A DNA stretch of 6,122 nt. Origin: Burkholderiales bacterium. Its GTDB lineage: Bacteria; Pseudomonadota; Gammaproteobacteria; Burkholderiales; Usitatibacteraceae. The position numbers were made by a program, and so were the translations under genes. Below, piece by piece: positions 1 to 6,122 of this stretch (the first letter of the stretch is position 1; every line of letters starts with the position of its first letter). The notes under the pieces are model-generated. The model worked only from the letters and a program-made list of their open reading frames with translations, had not been told where the DNA came from and searched no databases. The DNA lies in the NCBI GenBank assembly GCA_026786225.1, contig JAJAYN010000274.1:1-6122 (forward strand), in the 5' to 3' direction.

Positions 1-1084
1 CGATAAGACCCCAGACGAAGTCTTTTTGCTCAGTAAACAGCAAAGGCCCAGGTTGCAAACCCCATATCAGCAGTCCGCCAAGCAACACGGCTGCTGTCGG
101 CGACCCGGGAATACCCAGCGTGAGCATCGGCAGCAATGCTGCCGTCCCGGCCGCATGTGCCGCAGTTTCCGGGGCGATAACACCTTCCATCTCCCCTTTG
201 CCAAAATTTGCGCCGTTTGGCGACATGCTCTTGGCAACACCATAGCCCATGAATGACGCCGGCGTAGCCCCGCCCGGTGTGATGCCCATCCAGCAGCCAA
301 TGAGCGACGACCGTATCGAGGTCTTCCAGTATTTTGGCAACTTCTTCCAGGTATCGATGACGACACGCATCTTGATCTTGGCTTCAGCGCCTTTGAACGC
401 AAGACCCTCTTCTATCGTCAGCAAGATTTCACCAATACCAAACAAGCCGATCACTGCGATGAGGAAATCAAACCCCTTGAGCATCTCGGTGAAGCCGAAT
501 GTCATGCGCAACTGCCCGGTGACCGTATCCAGGCCTACCGCTGCAAGCGCGAAACCCAGCATCATCGCGGTAATTGTCTTGAACGGCGAACCCTTGGACA
601 TGCCGACGAAACTGCAAAACGTGAGCAGGTAAACCGCAAAGTACTCAGGCGGTCCGAATTTCAACGCGAACTTTGCGACCAGCGGTGCGGTGAAGGTGAT
701 CATCAGCACTGCGACTAGTGCGCCTACAAATGAAGACGTAAACGCTGCTGTGAGTGCCTCACCTGCGCGGCCCTGCTGCGCCATCGGGTATCCGTCAAAT
801 GTCGTTGCAACAGACCAGGGCTCACCGGGAATATTAAACAGGATTGACGTTATCGCCCCACCAAACAACGCACCCCAGTACAGGCACGAGAGCATGATGA
901 TGGCAGACGTAGGATTCATCGAGAACGTCAGTGGCAGCAAGATGGCGACCCCGTTTGCGCCGCCCAGACCTGGCAGAACGCCGATGAGGACGCCGAGGAC
1001 AATGCCAACCATCATCAACCCCAGGTTGTAAGGGGTGAGTACGACGACAAAGCCATGCATCAAACTGGTAATTTCTTCCATCAT
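1..1084 (-). CDS. tctA: TctA-family large membrane subunit of a tripartite tricarboxylate transporter (3' end outside window)
   Basis: This is the large inner-membrane subunit that carries substrate across the membrane, driven by an ion gradient, after delivery by the periplasmic TctC receptor. The frame is open from two adjacent ATG codons (1084-1082 and 1081-1079) to the left edge, giving 361 codons. Family members are about 500 residues, so roughly 140 C-terminal residues are missing. Two TctA hallmark regions are visible. The first is GVLPGLGGANGVAILLPLTF at residues 35-54, followed by a membrane region containing NIPGEPW. The second is GITPGGATPASF from residue 267, followed by APE at 304-306 and LGIPGSPTAAVLLG from 323. 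This two-fold repetition is typical of the family, and the protein is strongly hydrophobic throughout. It follows tctB with 6 bases between stop and start. The first ATG is preferred because it lies 2 bases beyond an AGGAGA ribosome binding site. Family assignment is firm, but the substrate cannot be read from this subunit. Confidence 0.95.
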   Translation of the reverse strand, partial: MMEEITSLMHGFVVVLTPYNLGLMMVGIVLGVLIGVLPGLGGANGVAILLPLTFSMNPTSAIIMLSCLYWGALFGGAITSILFNIPGEPWSVATTFDGYPMAQQGRAGEALTAAFTSSFVGALVAVLMITFTAPLVAKFALKFGPPEYFAVYLLTFCSFVGMSKGSPFKTITAMMLGFALAAVGLDTVTGQLRMTFGFTEMLKGFDFLIAVIGLFGIGEILLTIEEGLAFKGAEAKIKMRVVIDTWKKLPKYWKTSIRSSLIGCWMGITPGGATPASFMGYGVAKSMSPNGANFGKGEMEGVIAPETAAHAAGTAALLPMLTLGIPGSPTAAVLLGGLLIWGLQPGPLLFTEQKDFVWGLI

Positions 1085-1086
1085 CG

Positions 1087-1092
1087 TCTCCT
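1087..1092 (-). promoter_or_regulatory. tctA ribosome binding site overlapping the tctB stop codon
   Basis: On the minus strand the junction reads CTAGGAGACGATGATG. AGGAGA occupies 1092-1087 and shares two bases with the tctB stop TAG (1093-1091). The first ATG (1084) lies very close to this site and the second (1081) has the more usual spacing, so either may be used. The overlap suggests that tctA translation is coupled to termination of tctB. Confidence 0.7.
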
Positions 1093-1606
1093 AGTTCAAT
1101 CCGAGAGCCGCTTCCAACGGCCCCTTCGGCAATGGAACCTTGAACCAGACTTCAAACAGAAGGAAAAATACGACCGGCACAGCTACAGACACGCTGATCG
1201 TCATCGGCCAGGCATACTTGCCCAGCCACTTCATGAACAAAGCGATAAAGATCGTTGACGCTACATAAATCCCCAGCCCTGGAACCGGACCCGCTCCGCC
1301 AATCAAACCGACATAGATAATGGTCGGAATCATGACCGACATGATCATTTTCAGCGAAGACGCATTGACGAACGAATCGCCGGTCGTGTTTTTGAGTGCA
1401 CTCCAAAAATTGATTACGCTCGAGATACACAGGATCAGGCCAATGTAAAACGGAAAATAACCCGCTTCCGGGCCGTCCGATCCCCACTTTGCACCGAGAC
1501 GCCAACTGTCCCAGATGACGACAACACCCATGAGAAAAATAGCGATTGCAGTGACAGCGTCGACTATCTTTACGGACGCAGCAGACTTCTCTTCCGGTGT
1601 TTCCAC
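1091..1606 (-). CDS. tctB: TctB-family small membrane subunit of a tripartite tricarboxylate transporter
   Basis: This is the small, poorly conserved membrane subunit that partners TctA in TTT-family carboxylate uptake. The protein is 171 residues, a normal length for TctB. It has a short polar N-terminus and about four hydrophobic segments, near residues 14-32, 50-68, 85-120 (probably two close helices around GLIGGAGPVPGLGIYVAST) and 134-150. The signature PEAGYFPFYIGLIL follows the first helix and is the most characteristic stretch of the family. The start is a GTG at 1606-1604, chosen because GAGGAG lies five bases upstream and the protein then begins METPEEK; no ATG fits better. The gene ends in TAG, which overlaps the tctA ribosome binding site. 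It lies 106 bases downstream of tctC. Assignment rests on the signature, topology and position between tctC and tctA. Confidence 0.92.
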   Translation of the reverse strand: METPEEKSAASVKIVDAVTAIAIFLMGVVVIWDSWRLGAKWGSDGPEAGYFPFYIGLILCISSVINFWSALKNTTGDSFVNASSLKMIMSVMIPTIIYVGLIGGAGPVPGLGIYVASTIFIALFMKWLGKYAWPMTISVSVAVPVVFFLLFEVWFKVPLPKGPLEAALGLN

Positions 1607-1611
1607 AGATG

Positions 1612-1617
1612 CTCCTC
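1612..1617 (-). promoter_or_regulatory. Ribosome binding site fixing the GTG start of tctB
   Basis: GAGGAG on the minus strand sits five bases upstream of GTG (1606-1604). A second GTG at 1619-1617 belongs to a different frame that encodes no recognisable protein, so the Shine-Dalgarno match decides the tctB start. Confidence 0.7.
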
Positions 1618-1671
1618 ACGAATTGGGTTAAGCCGTCTTACGCGGCATCAGGCGGGCGAGTCGGTACGCAA

Positions 1672-1695
1672 GCCCCGGGGAATTACACCCGGGGC
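1672..1695 (-). promoter_or_regulatory. Intercistronic stem-loop between tctC and tctB
   Basis: GCCCCGGG (1672-1679) and CCCGGGGC (1688-1695) form a perfect 8-bp, entirely G/C stem around an 8-base A/T-rich loop. In the direction of transcription it begins 17 bases after the tctC stop codon and ends 54 bases before the tctB ribosome binding site. No T-run follows it (the next bases are TTGCGTACC), so it is not a good intrinsic terminator. Its place after a periplasmic receptor gene and before the membrane-subunit genes suggests an mRNA-stabilising or partial-attenuation element that keeps receptor expression above that of the permease. That role is inferred; the fold itself is plainly present. 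Confidence 0.6.
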
Positions 1696-1712
1696 AAGAT
1701 AATGCTCTGCAC

Positions 1713-2726
1713 TTACTTTTTAGCGAGGAATCCCGCTTCGGTCATCAACGAAATATGTCGTTGCTCTTCCTTGGCGACCCACTTGGCGTATTCGTCACCG
1801 GTCATCGTGGTCTGGTCAAATGCGCCCTTCTCCATGAAGTCTTTCCATTCAGGTGTTTCACGCACTTTTTTCAGCAAAGCAACAAAAAACTCGACCTGAT
1901 CCTTGCTCACGCCCGGTGCCATAAAGATACCTCGGAGCATTTGATAATCAACGTCCAGTCCCTGACTTTTACAAGTTGGCACATCACCCCACGATTGCGT
2001 GGTTGTCACTTTCGCCTTGTAAGGCATCGGCTTGTCATCGAACACACAAAGCGCACGCAGCTTTCCGGCACGCCATTGCTCGACCGCTTCAATCGGATTG
2101 TTCACCGTCGAATCGATATGTTTGCCAACGAGTTGTACCGCAACTTCGCCGCCACCCTTGTAGGGAATGTAGGTAAACTTGGCACCAGTTTGCCTCTCGA
2201 TGGCCACCGTAATGATCTGGTCTTCCTGCTTGGAGCCGGTACCACCCATCTTCATTTTGCCTGGGCCTGCCGCTTAGGCGGCATCGACAAACTCCTTGGC
2301 CGTCGTGTATGGCGTTTCTGCATTCACCCAAAAGATGAACTGGTCAAGCGCCATCATCTGTACGGGCGACAGGTCTTTCCAGCTAAATGGCACACCGGTA
2401 GCCAATGGCGTAGTGAAAAGATTCGAAAGCGTAATGATTATTTTGTGCGGATCGCCTTTCGCGCCCTTCACATCGAGGAATCCCTCGGCACCAGCACCAC
2501 CACCTTTATTAACGACGACCATCGACTGCTTCATCAGATTGTGTTTGGTCACGACGCCCTGAATAAATCGCGCCATCTGATCTGCACCACCGCCCGTTCC
2601 TGCCGGAACGACGAATTCAACCGTTTTGGTAGGCTCCCAGGCCTGTGAAGCTGTTGCAACGCCGAGCGCCATCGTTACCGCCAACGCCAAACTCGAACCC
2701 TTGAAAAAAACGCTTTTGCCAGACAT
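1713..2726 (-). pseudogene. tctC: TctC/Bug-family periplasmic solute-binding receptor, interrupted by one in-frame stop
   Basis: An intact version would be the periplasmic receptor that captures a carboxylate and hands it to TctA/TctB. The frame from ATG 2726 to TAA 1713 spans 337 codons, the usual size for this family, but codon 151 is TAA (2274-2276). The N-terminal 150 residues contain a Sec signal peptide (hydrophobic core near 11-25, likely cleavage after SQA at 29), the first binding loop PAGTGGGADQMAR (41-53) and NKGGGAGAEG (73-82). After the stop the same frame continues at once with AAGPGKMKMGGTGSKQEDQ and the second-domain motif YIPYKGGGEVAVQLVGKH, ending in AKK. No frameshift is needed, and one base change from AAA (Lys) would explain the interruption. 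An ATG at 2255 could start the C-terminal half, but that part lacks a signal peptide and the first lobe, so it should not bind substrate in the periplasm. A recent nonsense mutation or a sequencing error both fit; family identity is certain. Confidence 0.9.
2268..2283 (-). other. Small inverted repeat surrounding the premature tctC stop codon
   Basis: TGCCGC (2268-2273) and GCGGCA (2278-2283) are perfect complements separated by TTAG, so the premature TAA falls in the loop of a 6-bp hairpin. The surrounding codons are alanine GCC/GCG/GCA codons, which readily create such repeats by chance. No function is claimed. Confidence 0.4.
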
Positions 2727-2734
2727 GATTTAAT

Positions 2735-2739
2735 CCTCC
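2735..2739 (-). promoter_or_regulatory. Strong ribosome binding site of tctC
   Basis: GGAGG lies eight bases upstream of the tctC ATG (2726-2724). It is one of the best Shine-Dalgarno sequences in the window and fits the high expression usual for a periplasmic receptor. Its retention argues that loss of tctC, if real, is recent. Confidence 0.75.
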
Positions 2740-2807
2740 GAAAAATGTATTGCTATTTTTAGTACAACGTTGCTCCCAAACTTTCCCTGATGCCACCACG
2801 ACGATCA

Positions 2808-3497
2808 TCAGGCGGTTGCTTCCGGTTTTGCGTGCCTTCCAGACAGATATTTTCCCGTTCCCACCACCAGAATCGCCCCGGCGGCGGCAGAAATGTACTC
2901 AAACCAATGCGGGAACTGCGAAGTAAATGGCTTGATGACTTTTTCGTCCCAGGCCATTTCTCCAGCGACCCAGCCAACCAACGCAGCACCGACGGTTATG
3001 ACGACAGGATATTTCTCCATCACCTTGATCAGGATCGTGCTCGCATAAATTATCAGCGGAATGCTGATGGCCAATCCGATGATGACGAGCAACCAGTCCC
3101 CCTTGGCGGCAGCTGCAACTGCAATAACGTTGTCCAGACTCATGACCAAATCCGCGATCAGGATTGTCTTTATTGCCTCAAGTATGGTGCCGTGGCTCTT
3201 GATCCCGCCATCGACATCACCATTGTCGTGCAGAAGCTTCACGCCAATCCAGACAAGCAATACGGACCCAACCAGTTTTAGCCACTCAAACTGCAACAGA
3301 GCCACCGCAAAAAAAGTCAGCCCAATACGCATGATGATCGCGGCCGCACTACCCCAGAAAATGGCGCGCTTTTGTTGATCAGGCGGCAAACTCCGTGCCG
3401 CGAGCGCAATGACTACGGCGTTGTCCCCAGAAAGAATAATATTTACGCCGATGATCTTGAGCAGTGCGGTCCAAAATAGCGGGGTCAGGATGTCCAT
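2808..3497 (-). CDS. TerC-family (YjbE-like) integral membrane protein, probable metal ion exporter
   Basis: This 229-residue inner-membrane protein belongs to the TerC family, YjbE-like branch. Members studied elsewhere export manganese or help load metal onto secreted enzymes; the ion for this protein is inferred. It has about seven hydrophobic segments. The family's paired acidic motifs inside helices are both present: SGDNAVV with Asp25-Asn26 in the first half and MSLDNVIAV with Asp122-Asn123 in the second, reflecting an internal two-fold repeat. The central loop HDNGDVDGG (90-98) is acidic, and the tail is short and polar. The start MDILTPLFW matches the usual family N-terminus, although no good Shine-Dalgarno sequence precedes it (upstream reads CCAACAATTGAACTC). 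It is divergent from slt and lies 81 bases upstream of tctC on the same strand, so readthrough into tctC is possible but unproven. The short upstream gap shows no recognisable yybP-ykoY manganese riboswitch. Confidence 0.9.
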   Translation of the reverse strand: MDILTPLFWTALLKIIGVNIILSGDNAVVIALAARSLPPDQQKRAIFWGSAAAIIMRIGLTFFAVALLQFEWLKLVGSVLLVWIGVKLLHDNGDVDGGIKSHGTILEAIKTILIADLVMSLDNVIAVAAAAKGDWLLVIIGLAISIPLIIYASTILIKVMEKYPVVITVGAALVGWVAGEMAWDEKVIKPFTSQFPHWFEYISAAAGAILVVGTGKYLSGRHAKPEATA

Positions 3498-3552
3498 GAG
3501 TTCAATTGTTGGTATGGGTTAGCGATGAGCCATGCAACCGGCTCGGCGAGGC

Positions 3553-3560
3553 TATAGAAT
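3553..3560 (+). promoter_or_regulatory. Possible -10 element for slt in the divergent terC-slt gap
   Basis: TATAGAAT contains TAGAAT (3555-3560), one mismatch from the sigma-70 -10 consensus, 38 bases upstream of the preferred slt ATG. No convincing -35 hexamer lies 16-18 bases upstream, so the call is weak. If it is used, transcription would begin near 3567 and exclude the upstream ATG at 3532 as the slt start. Confidence 0.25.
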
Positions 3561-3597
3561 AAGTCATTCGTACTTCGGTGATAAACATTACTGCTTT

Positions 3598-5715
3598 ATG
3601 CACAAAATTTCTTTTCCTGCCGCCGCTGACCTGCAACTTGATGCCCCACGTCGCGTGCATCGTTTTTACGCTGCACTCCTTGCGCTTTCATTGATGCTAG
3701 GCAAGATTGTTCCAGCGCAAGCGCAGGTCCCACCTGCATCACCGTCCACCAGCAGTGTCACCACTGCAAATATCACTCCCCGTCTGTCCGCAGCCGACAG
3801 GGATGTGCTCGCCGCGCGAGCCGCGTTCGAAAGACGTGATCTCAAAGCCCTCGCCGCGGCGAGAGACCGGCTGCGCAATGCGGAAGGTCAGACGCATCAA
3901 CTCTCCTTATATGCGCAATATTGGTGGCTATCGGCGAGCCTGGCTCAAGCCGGCGCGTTCGCCGTGGGCAATGCCAATGAGATACGCGCCTTCCTTGCTG
4001 CAAACCCGAATTCAGTCGTCGGCGAAAGCCTGCGGCGCGACTGGCTCAAGATTCTCGGCAAGCTCGAACAGTGGGATTTGTTCTCGGCGGAGATTGCATT
4101 GCTGACTAGTGAGGATGCAGAAATCACCTGCCATCAATGGCGGCATCGCTTAGGGCGTGATGAACGCGATGCGTTGACAGAAGCAAAAGCCTTCTGGAAT
4201 GCGGCACGCACTGCGCCTGGCGCCTGCGACGAGGTATTTGCGCGGCTGATGACGCGCAAAGTGATTTCAATTGACGAAGCGTGGCTGCGGATTCGCACGC
4301 TGCTCGAAAACAACCAGCTAGCCGACGCCCGCAAGAGCGCAGCACTTATTCCCGGCATCTCGGCGAACTTTGAGAGAACCACCGCCGTGATCGGCCAAAA
4401 TCCAGCGCAGTTTCTGCAAAGCGAGAAATTGTTGCCAGCCTCGCGCACTTCAGTAGAGTTGTTTTTGTATGCCGTAACCCGCCTCGCGCGCACCGATTCA
4501 GATCGCGCCGCAACGCTGCTTGAGGCTCATGGCAAAAAACTGCCTGCAGACGAACTGGCATACGCATGGGCGCAAGTAGGGTTGTACGGCGGCATGCAAC
4601 ACGACATCGGTACGCTTGCTTGGTTCGAACGCGCCGGGACCTTCCGTCTTACCGATACCCAGGCCGGTTGGAAAGCGCGCGCAGCGATGCGTGCCCACGA
4701 CTGGCCCACTGTGCGTGCGGCCATCAATGCCATGTCCGAGCTTGAACGCCGCGACGCCGCCTGGCGCTACTGGCTTTCTCGTGCCTCGCAGCAAACGGGG
4801 GACTTGAACGCGGCGCGCACCCTTCGAGAGACGCTTGCAAAGGAAAATTCGTTCTACGGCGTACTGTCGGCGGAAGAACTGGGCATGCAATTGACGCCGA
4901 ACTGGCTGGGATGGAAACCGTCGCGCGCGGAGATTGACACCGTTATGCAGCGGCCTGCGATCAAGCGGGCGCTGGCGTTCTATGCCCTTGAACTCAAGAC
5001 TGAAGGTTTGCGCGAATGGCTTTACGGTATCCGCAACATGGACGACCAGGAATTGCTTGCGGCGGCAGAGGCGGCACGTATGGCCAACGTTCCAGATCGC
5101 GCCATCAACACGGCTGAAAAAACGCTGGCCGTGCACGATTTCAAACAACGCTTTCCAACGCCACATCAAACAGATCTCACGCTTCAGGCGCGGGCGCAGG
5201 GCCTGGATGAAGCGTGGGTATATGGTTTGATCAGGCAGGAAAGCAGATTCATGGCTGATGCCAAGTCTCGTGCCGGCGCGATGGGCCTGATGCAACTGAT
5301 GCCGGCGACGGCGACCTGGGCCGCAAAAAAAGTCAGCATGAATCATTTTTCGCTCACCAAAGTAAATGACGTACCAATCAATCTGAATCTCGGTTCGTTC
5401 TACCTCCGGCACGTACTCGATGACCTCGGCCACCCGGTACTGGCGACGGCAGGCTACAACGCCGGGCCGGGCCGGGCACGGCGCTGGCGCGCAACCCAGG
5501 CGCTGGAGGGTGCCATTTACGCTGAGTCGATTCCATTTACAGAGACGCGTGACTATGTGAAAAAGGTCATGGTCAACGCCTGGTTCTACGCACATCAGGC
5601 GGGCGTCACCACGCGTCGGCTGAAGGAAATGATGGGTACCGTGCCGGGAAGCAGTGAAGGTGGGACCGGGGTCAGCAGCCTCGCCAGCGTGGCCTTGAAA
5701 CACAAGGCGCAATAA
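3598..5715 (+). CDS. slt: Soluble lytic murein transglycosylase (Slt70 type)
   Basis: This enzyme cleaves the MurNAc-GlcNAc bond of peptidoglycan in the periplasm, forming 1,6-anhydromuropeptides for wall turnover. From ATG 3598 it is 705 residues, slightly longer than E. coli Slt70. Residues 1-43 form a signal peptide with hydrophobic core FYAALLALSLML and likely cleavage near AQAQ. A long alpha-helical region to about 520 corresponds to the ring-shaped U and L domains and includes FYGVLSAEELG at 419-429. The C-terminal lysozyme-like domain carries every usual motif: GLIRQESRF with catalytic Glu548, GAMGLMQLMPAT at 560-571, YNAGPG at 620-625 and ETRDYV at 649-654. The frame is also open from an ATG at 3532, but that start buries the signal peptide behind 22 extra residues and overlaps a possible promoter. 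A GTG at 3655 (MHRFYAALL...) would give a shorter leader. No start has a good ribosome binding site, so the exact start is uncertain. It is divergent from terC and 45 bases before the next gene. Confidence 0.95.
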   Translation: MHKISFPAAADLQLDAPRRVHRFYAALLALSLMLGKIVPAQAQVPPASPSTSSVTTANITPRLSAADRDVLAARAAFERRDLKALAAARDRLRNAEGQTHQLSLYAQYWWLSASLAQAGAFAVGNANEIRAFLAANPNSVVGESLRRDWLKILGKLEQWDLFSAEIALLTSEDAEITCHQWRHRLGRDERDALTEAKAFWNAARTAPGACDEVFARLMTRKVISIDEAWLRIRTLLENNQLADARKSAALIPGISANFERTTAVIGQNPAQFLQSEKLLPASRTSVELFLYAVTRLARTDSDRAATLLEAHGKKLPADELAYAWAQVGLYGGMQHDIGTLAWFERAGTFRLTDTQAGWKARAAMRAHDWPTVRAAINAMSELERRDAAWRYWLSRASQQTGDLNAARTLRETLAKENSFYGVLSAEELGMQLTPNWLGWKPSRAEIDTVMQRPAIKRALAFYALELKTEGLREWLYGIRNMDDQELLAAAEAARMANVPDRAINTAEKTLAVHDFKQRFPTPHQTDLTLQARAQGLDEAWVYGLIRQESRFMADAKSRAGAMGLMQLMPATATWAAKKVSMNHFSLTKVNDVPINLNLGSFYLRHVLDDLGHPVLATAGYNAGPGRARRWRATQALEGAIYAESIPFTETRDYVKKVMVNAWFYAHQAGVTTRRLKEMMGTVPGSSEGGTGVSSLASVALKHKAQ

Positions 5716-5760
5716 GCTCACGCCCGGCGATGCCAATCACACGACGAACTGGAACACAGA

Positions 5761-6122
5761 ATGAACATCAGAAAAGTGCTGCTACTGGGTGGCGGCGGCT
5801 TCATTGGCGCTTCCGTCGCTGAGCAATTATCGAGGCAGGAAATCTTCGTGACCGTTCCGACACGGCTACGCGAACGGGGAAAGCATTTGTTTTTGTTACC
5901 GACGGTGGACGTCATTGAGGCGGACATTTTTGATGTCGCGCAGCTGGAAGAATTGGTTCGCCGCCACGACGCAGTTATCAATTTGACCGGAATTCTTCAC
6001 GGCGATTTTGAACGCGTGCATGTAGCGCTGCCCAAACTGGTGGCGGAAGCCTGTGCAAAAACCGGTACGACGCGCCTGATCTGCATGAGCGCACTCAATG
6101 CCGACGTCAATGGGCCCAGTGA
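5761..6122 (+). CDS. NAD(P)-binding atypical SDR, complex I NDUFA9-like (3' end outside window)
   Basis: The first 120 codons of a dinucleotide-binding protein run from ATG 5761 to the right edge. The N-terminus is a Rossmann fold: KVLLLGGGGFIG with the GxxGxxG glycines at 10, 13 and 16, a second strand VTVPTR (30-35), an acidic turn VIEADIFD (51-58), strand DAVINLTGIL (70-79) and LICMSAL (106-112). VTVPTR followed by basic residues, the LLPTV stretch (45-49) and NLTGILHG resemble the NDUFA9-like atypical short-chain dehydrogenases found in many betaproteobacteria. Members of this family are related to an accessory subunit of respiratory complex I, but their bacterial role is not settled. The gene starts 45 bases after slt with no terminator visible between, so cotranscription is likely. 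A weak GGAA lies about eight bases upstream of the ATG. A general epimerase or NmrA-like protein is the alternative. The Rossmann fold is firm and the subfamily is probable. Confidence 0.8.
   Translation, partial: MNIRKVLLLGGGGFIGASVAEQLSRQEIFVTVPTRLRERGKHLFLLPTVDVIEADIFDVAQLEELVRRHDAVINLTGILHGDFERVHVALPKLVAEACAKTGTTRLICMSALNADVNGPS

Noticed and set aside
67..402. Minus-strand frame of 111 codons near the left edge
   Set aside because: It overlaps the tctA frame, which carries the conserved APE and LGIPGSPTAAVLLG motifs over the same bases. The product is arginine-rich and unlike any known protein.
1672..1695. Intrinsic terminator for tctC
   Set aside because: The stem is strong but no T-run follows it on the transcribed strand, and tctB/tctA continue the operon directly downstream.
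2274..2276. Stop-codon recoding or genetic code change as the cause of the tctC interruption
   Set aside because: TAA is not a known selenocysteine or pyrrolysine codon, and TAA, TAG and TGA all end genes normally within this window. A point mutation or sequencing error is simpler.
1755..2648. Plus-strand open frame of 297 codons opposite tctC
   Set aside because: It is the antisense of a conserved receptor gene and has no ribosome binding site or recognisable domain. It passes the tctC stop only because it is in another frame.
2765..2772. 8-bp palindrome CAACGTTG upstream of tctC as an operator
   Set aside because: It is short, single and not extended on either side. Such palindromes occur often by chance, and no promoter could be placed confidently relative to it.
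2741..2807. Promoter for tctC between terC and tctC
   Set aside because: The stretch is A/T-rich near the tctC start, but I found no -35/-10 pair with acceptable hexamers and spacing, so none is annotated. A promoter may still exist.
4498..5736. Long minus-strand open frame of 412 codons opposite slt
   Set aside because: It lies antisense to the catalytic half of slt, whose plus-strand motifs are unmistakable. Its translation is rich in Arg, Cys and His and matches no family I recognise. It is a codon-bias shadow.

Overview
The window looks like ordinary chromosome from a betaproteobacterium, most likely Burkholderiales-like. This is inferred from protein character: a Bug/TctC-type solute receptor, a YjbE-like TerC protein, and a soluble lytic transglycosylase followed by an NDUFA9-like dehydrogenase. 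Base composition is roughly balanced to slightly G+C-rich by eye. No species can be named from the sequence alone. I see no mobile element, CRISPR array, tRNA, rRNA or riboswitch.

Left part, minus strand (1-2740): a tripartite tricarboxylate transporter (TTT) operon in the order tctC-tctB-tctA. It encodes a periplasmic receptor, a small membrane subunit and a large membrane subunit; the last runs off the left edge. The genes are read right to left. tctC is interrupted by one in-frame TAA at 2274-2276, but its frame is otherwise intact over 337 codons. tctB and tctA are uninterrupted as far as they can be seen. A perfect 8-bp stem-loop lies between tctC and tctB, and the tctB stop codon overlaps the tctA ribosome binding site.

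Middle (2808-3497, minus strand): an intact TerC/YjbE-family membrane protein, probably a metal (manganese-type) exporter. It is separated from tctC by 81 bases. A 100-base gap (3498-3597) lies between it and a divergent gene.

Right part, plus strand (3598-6122): slt, a complete soluble lytic murein transglycosylase with a signal peptide and all the usual catalytic motifs. After 45 bases comes the first 120 codons of an NAD(P)-binding atypical SDR resembling the complex I NDUFA9 family. The right-hand genes serve cell-wall turnover and probably respiratory-chain or redox functions, while the left-hand operon would import a small carboxylate.

No gene-free stretch exceeds about 106 bases. The most noteworthy item is the single-stop interruption of tctC. 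I found no convincing undescribed system.
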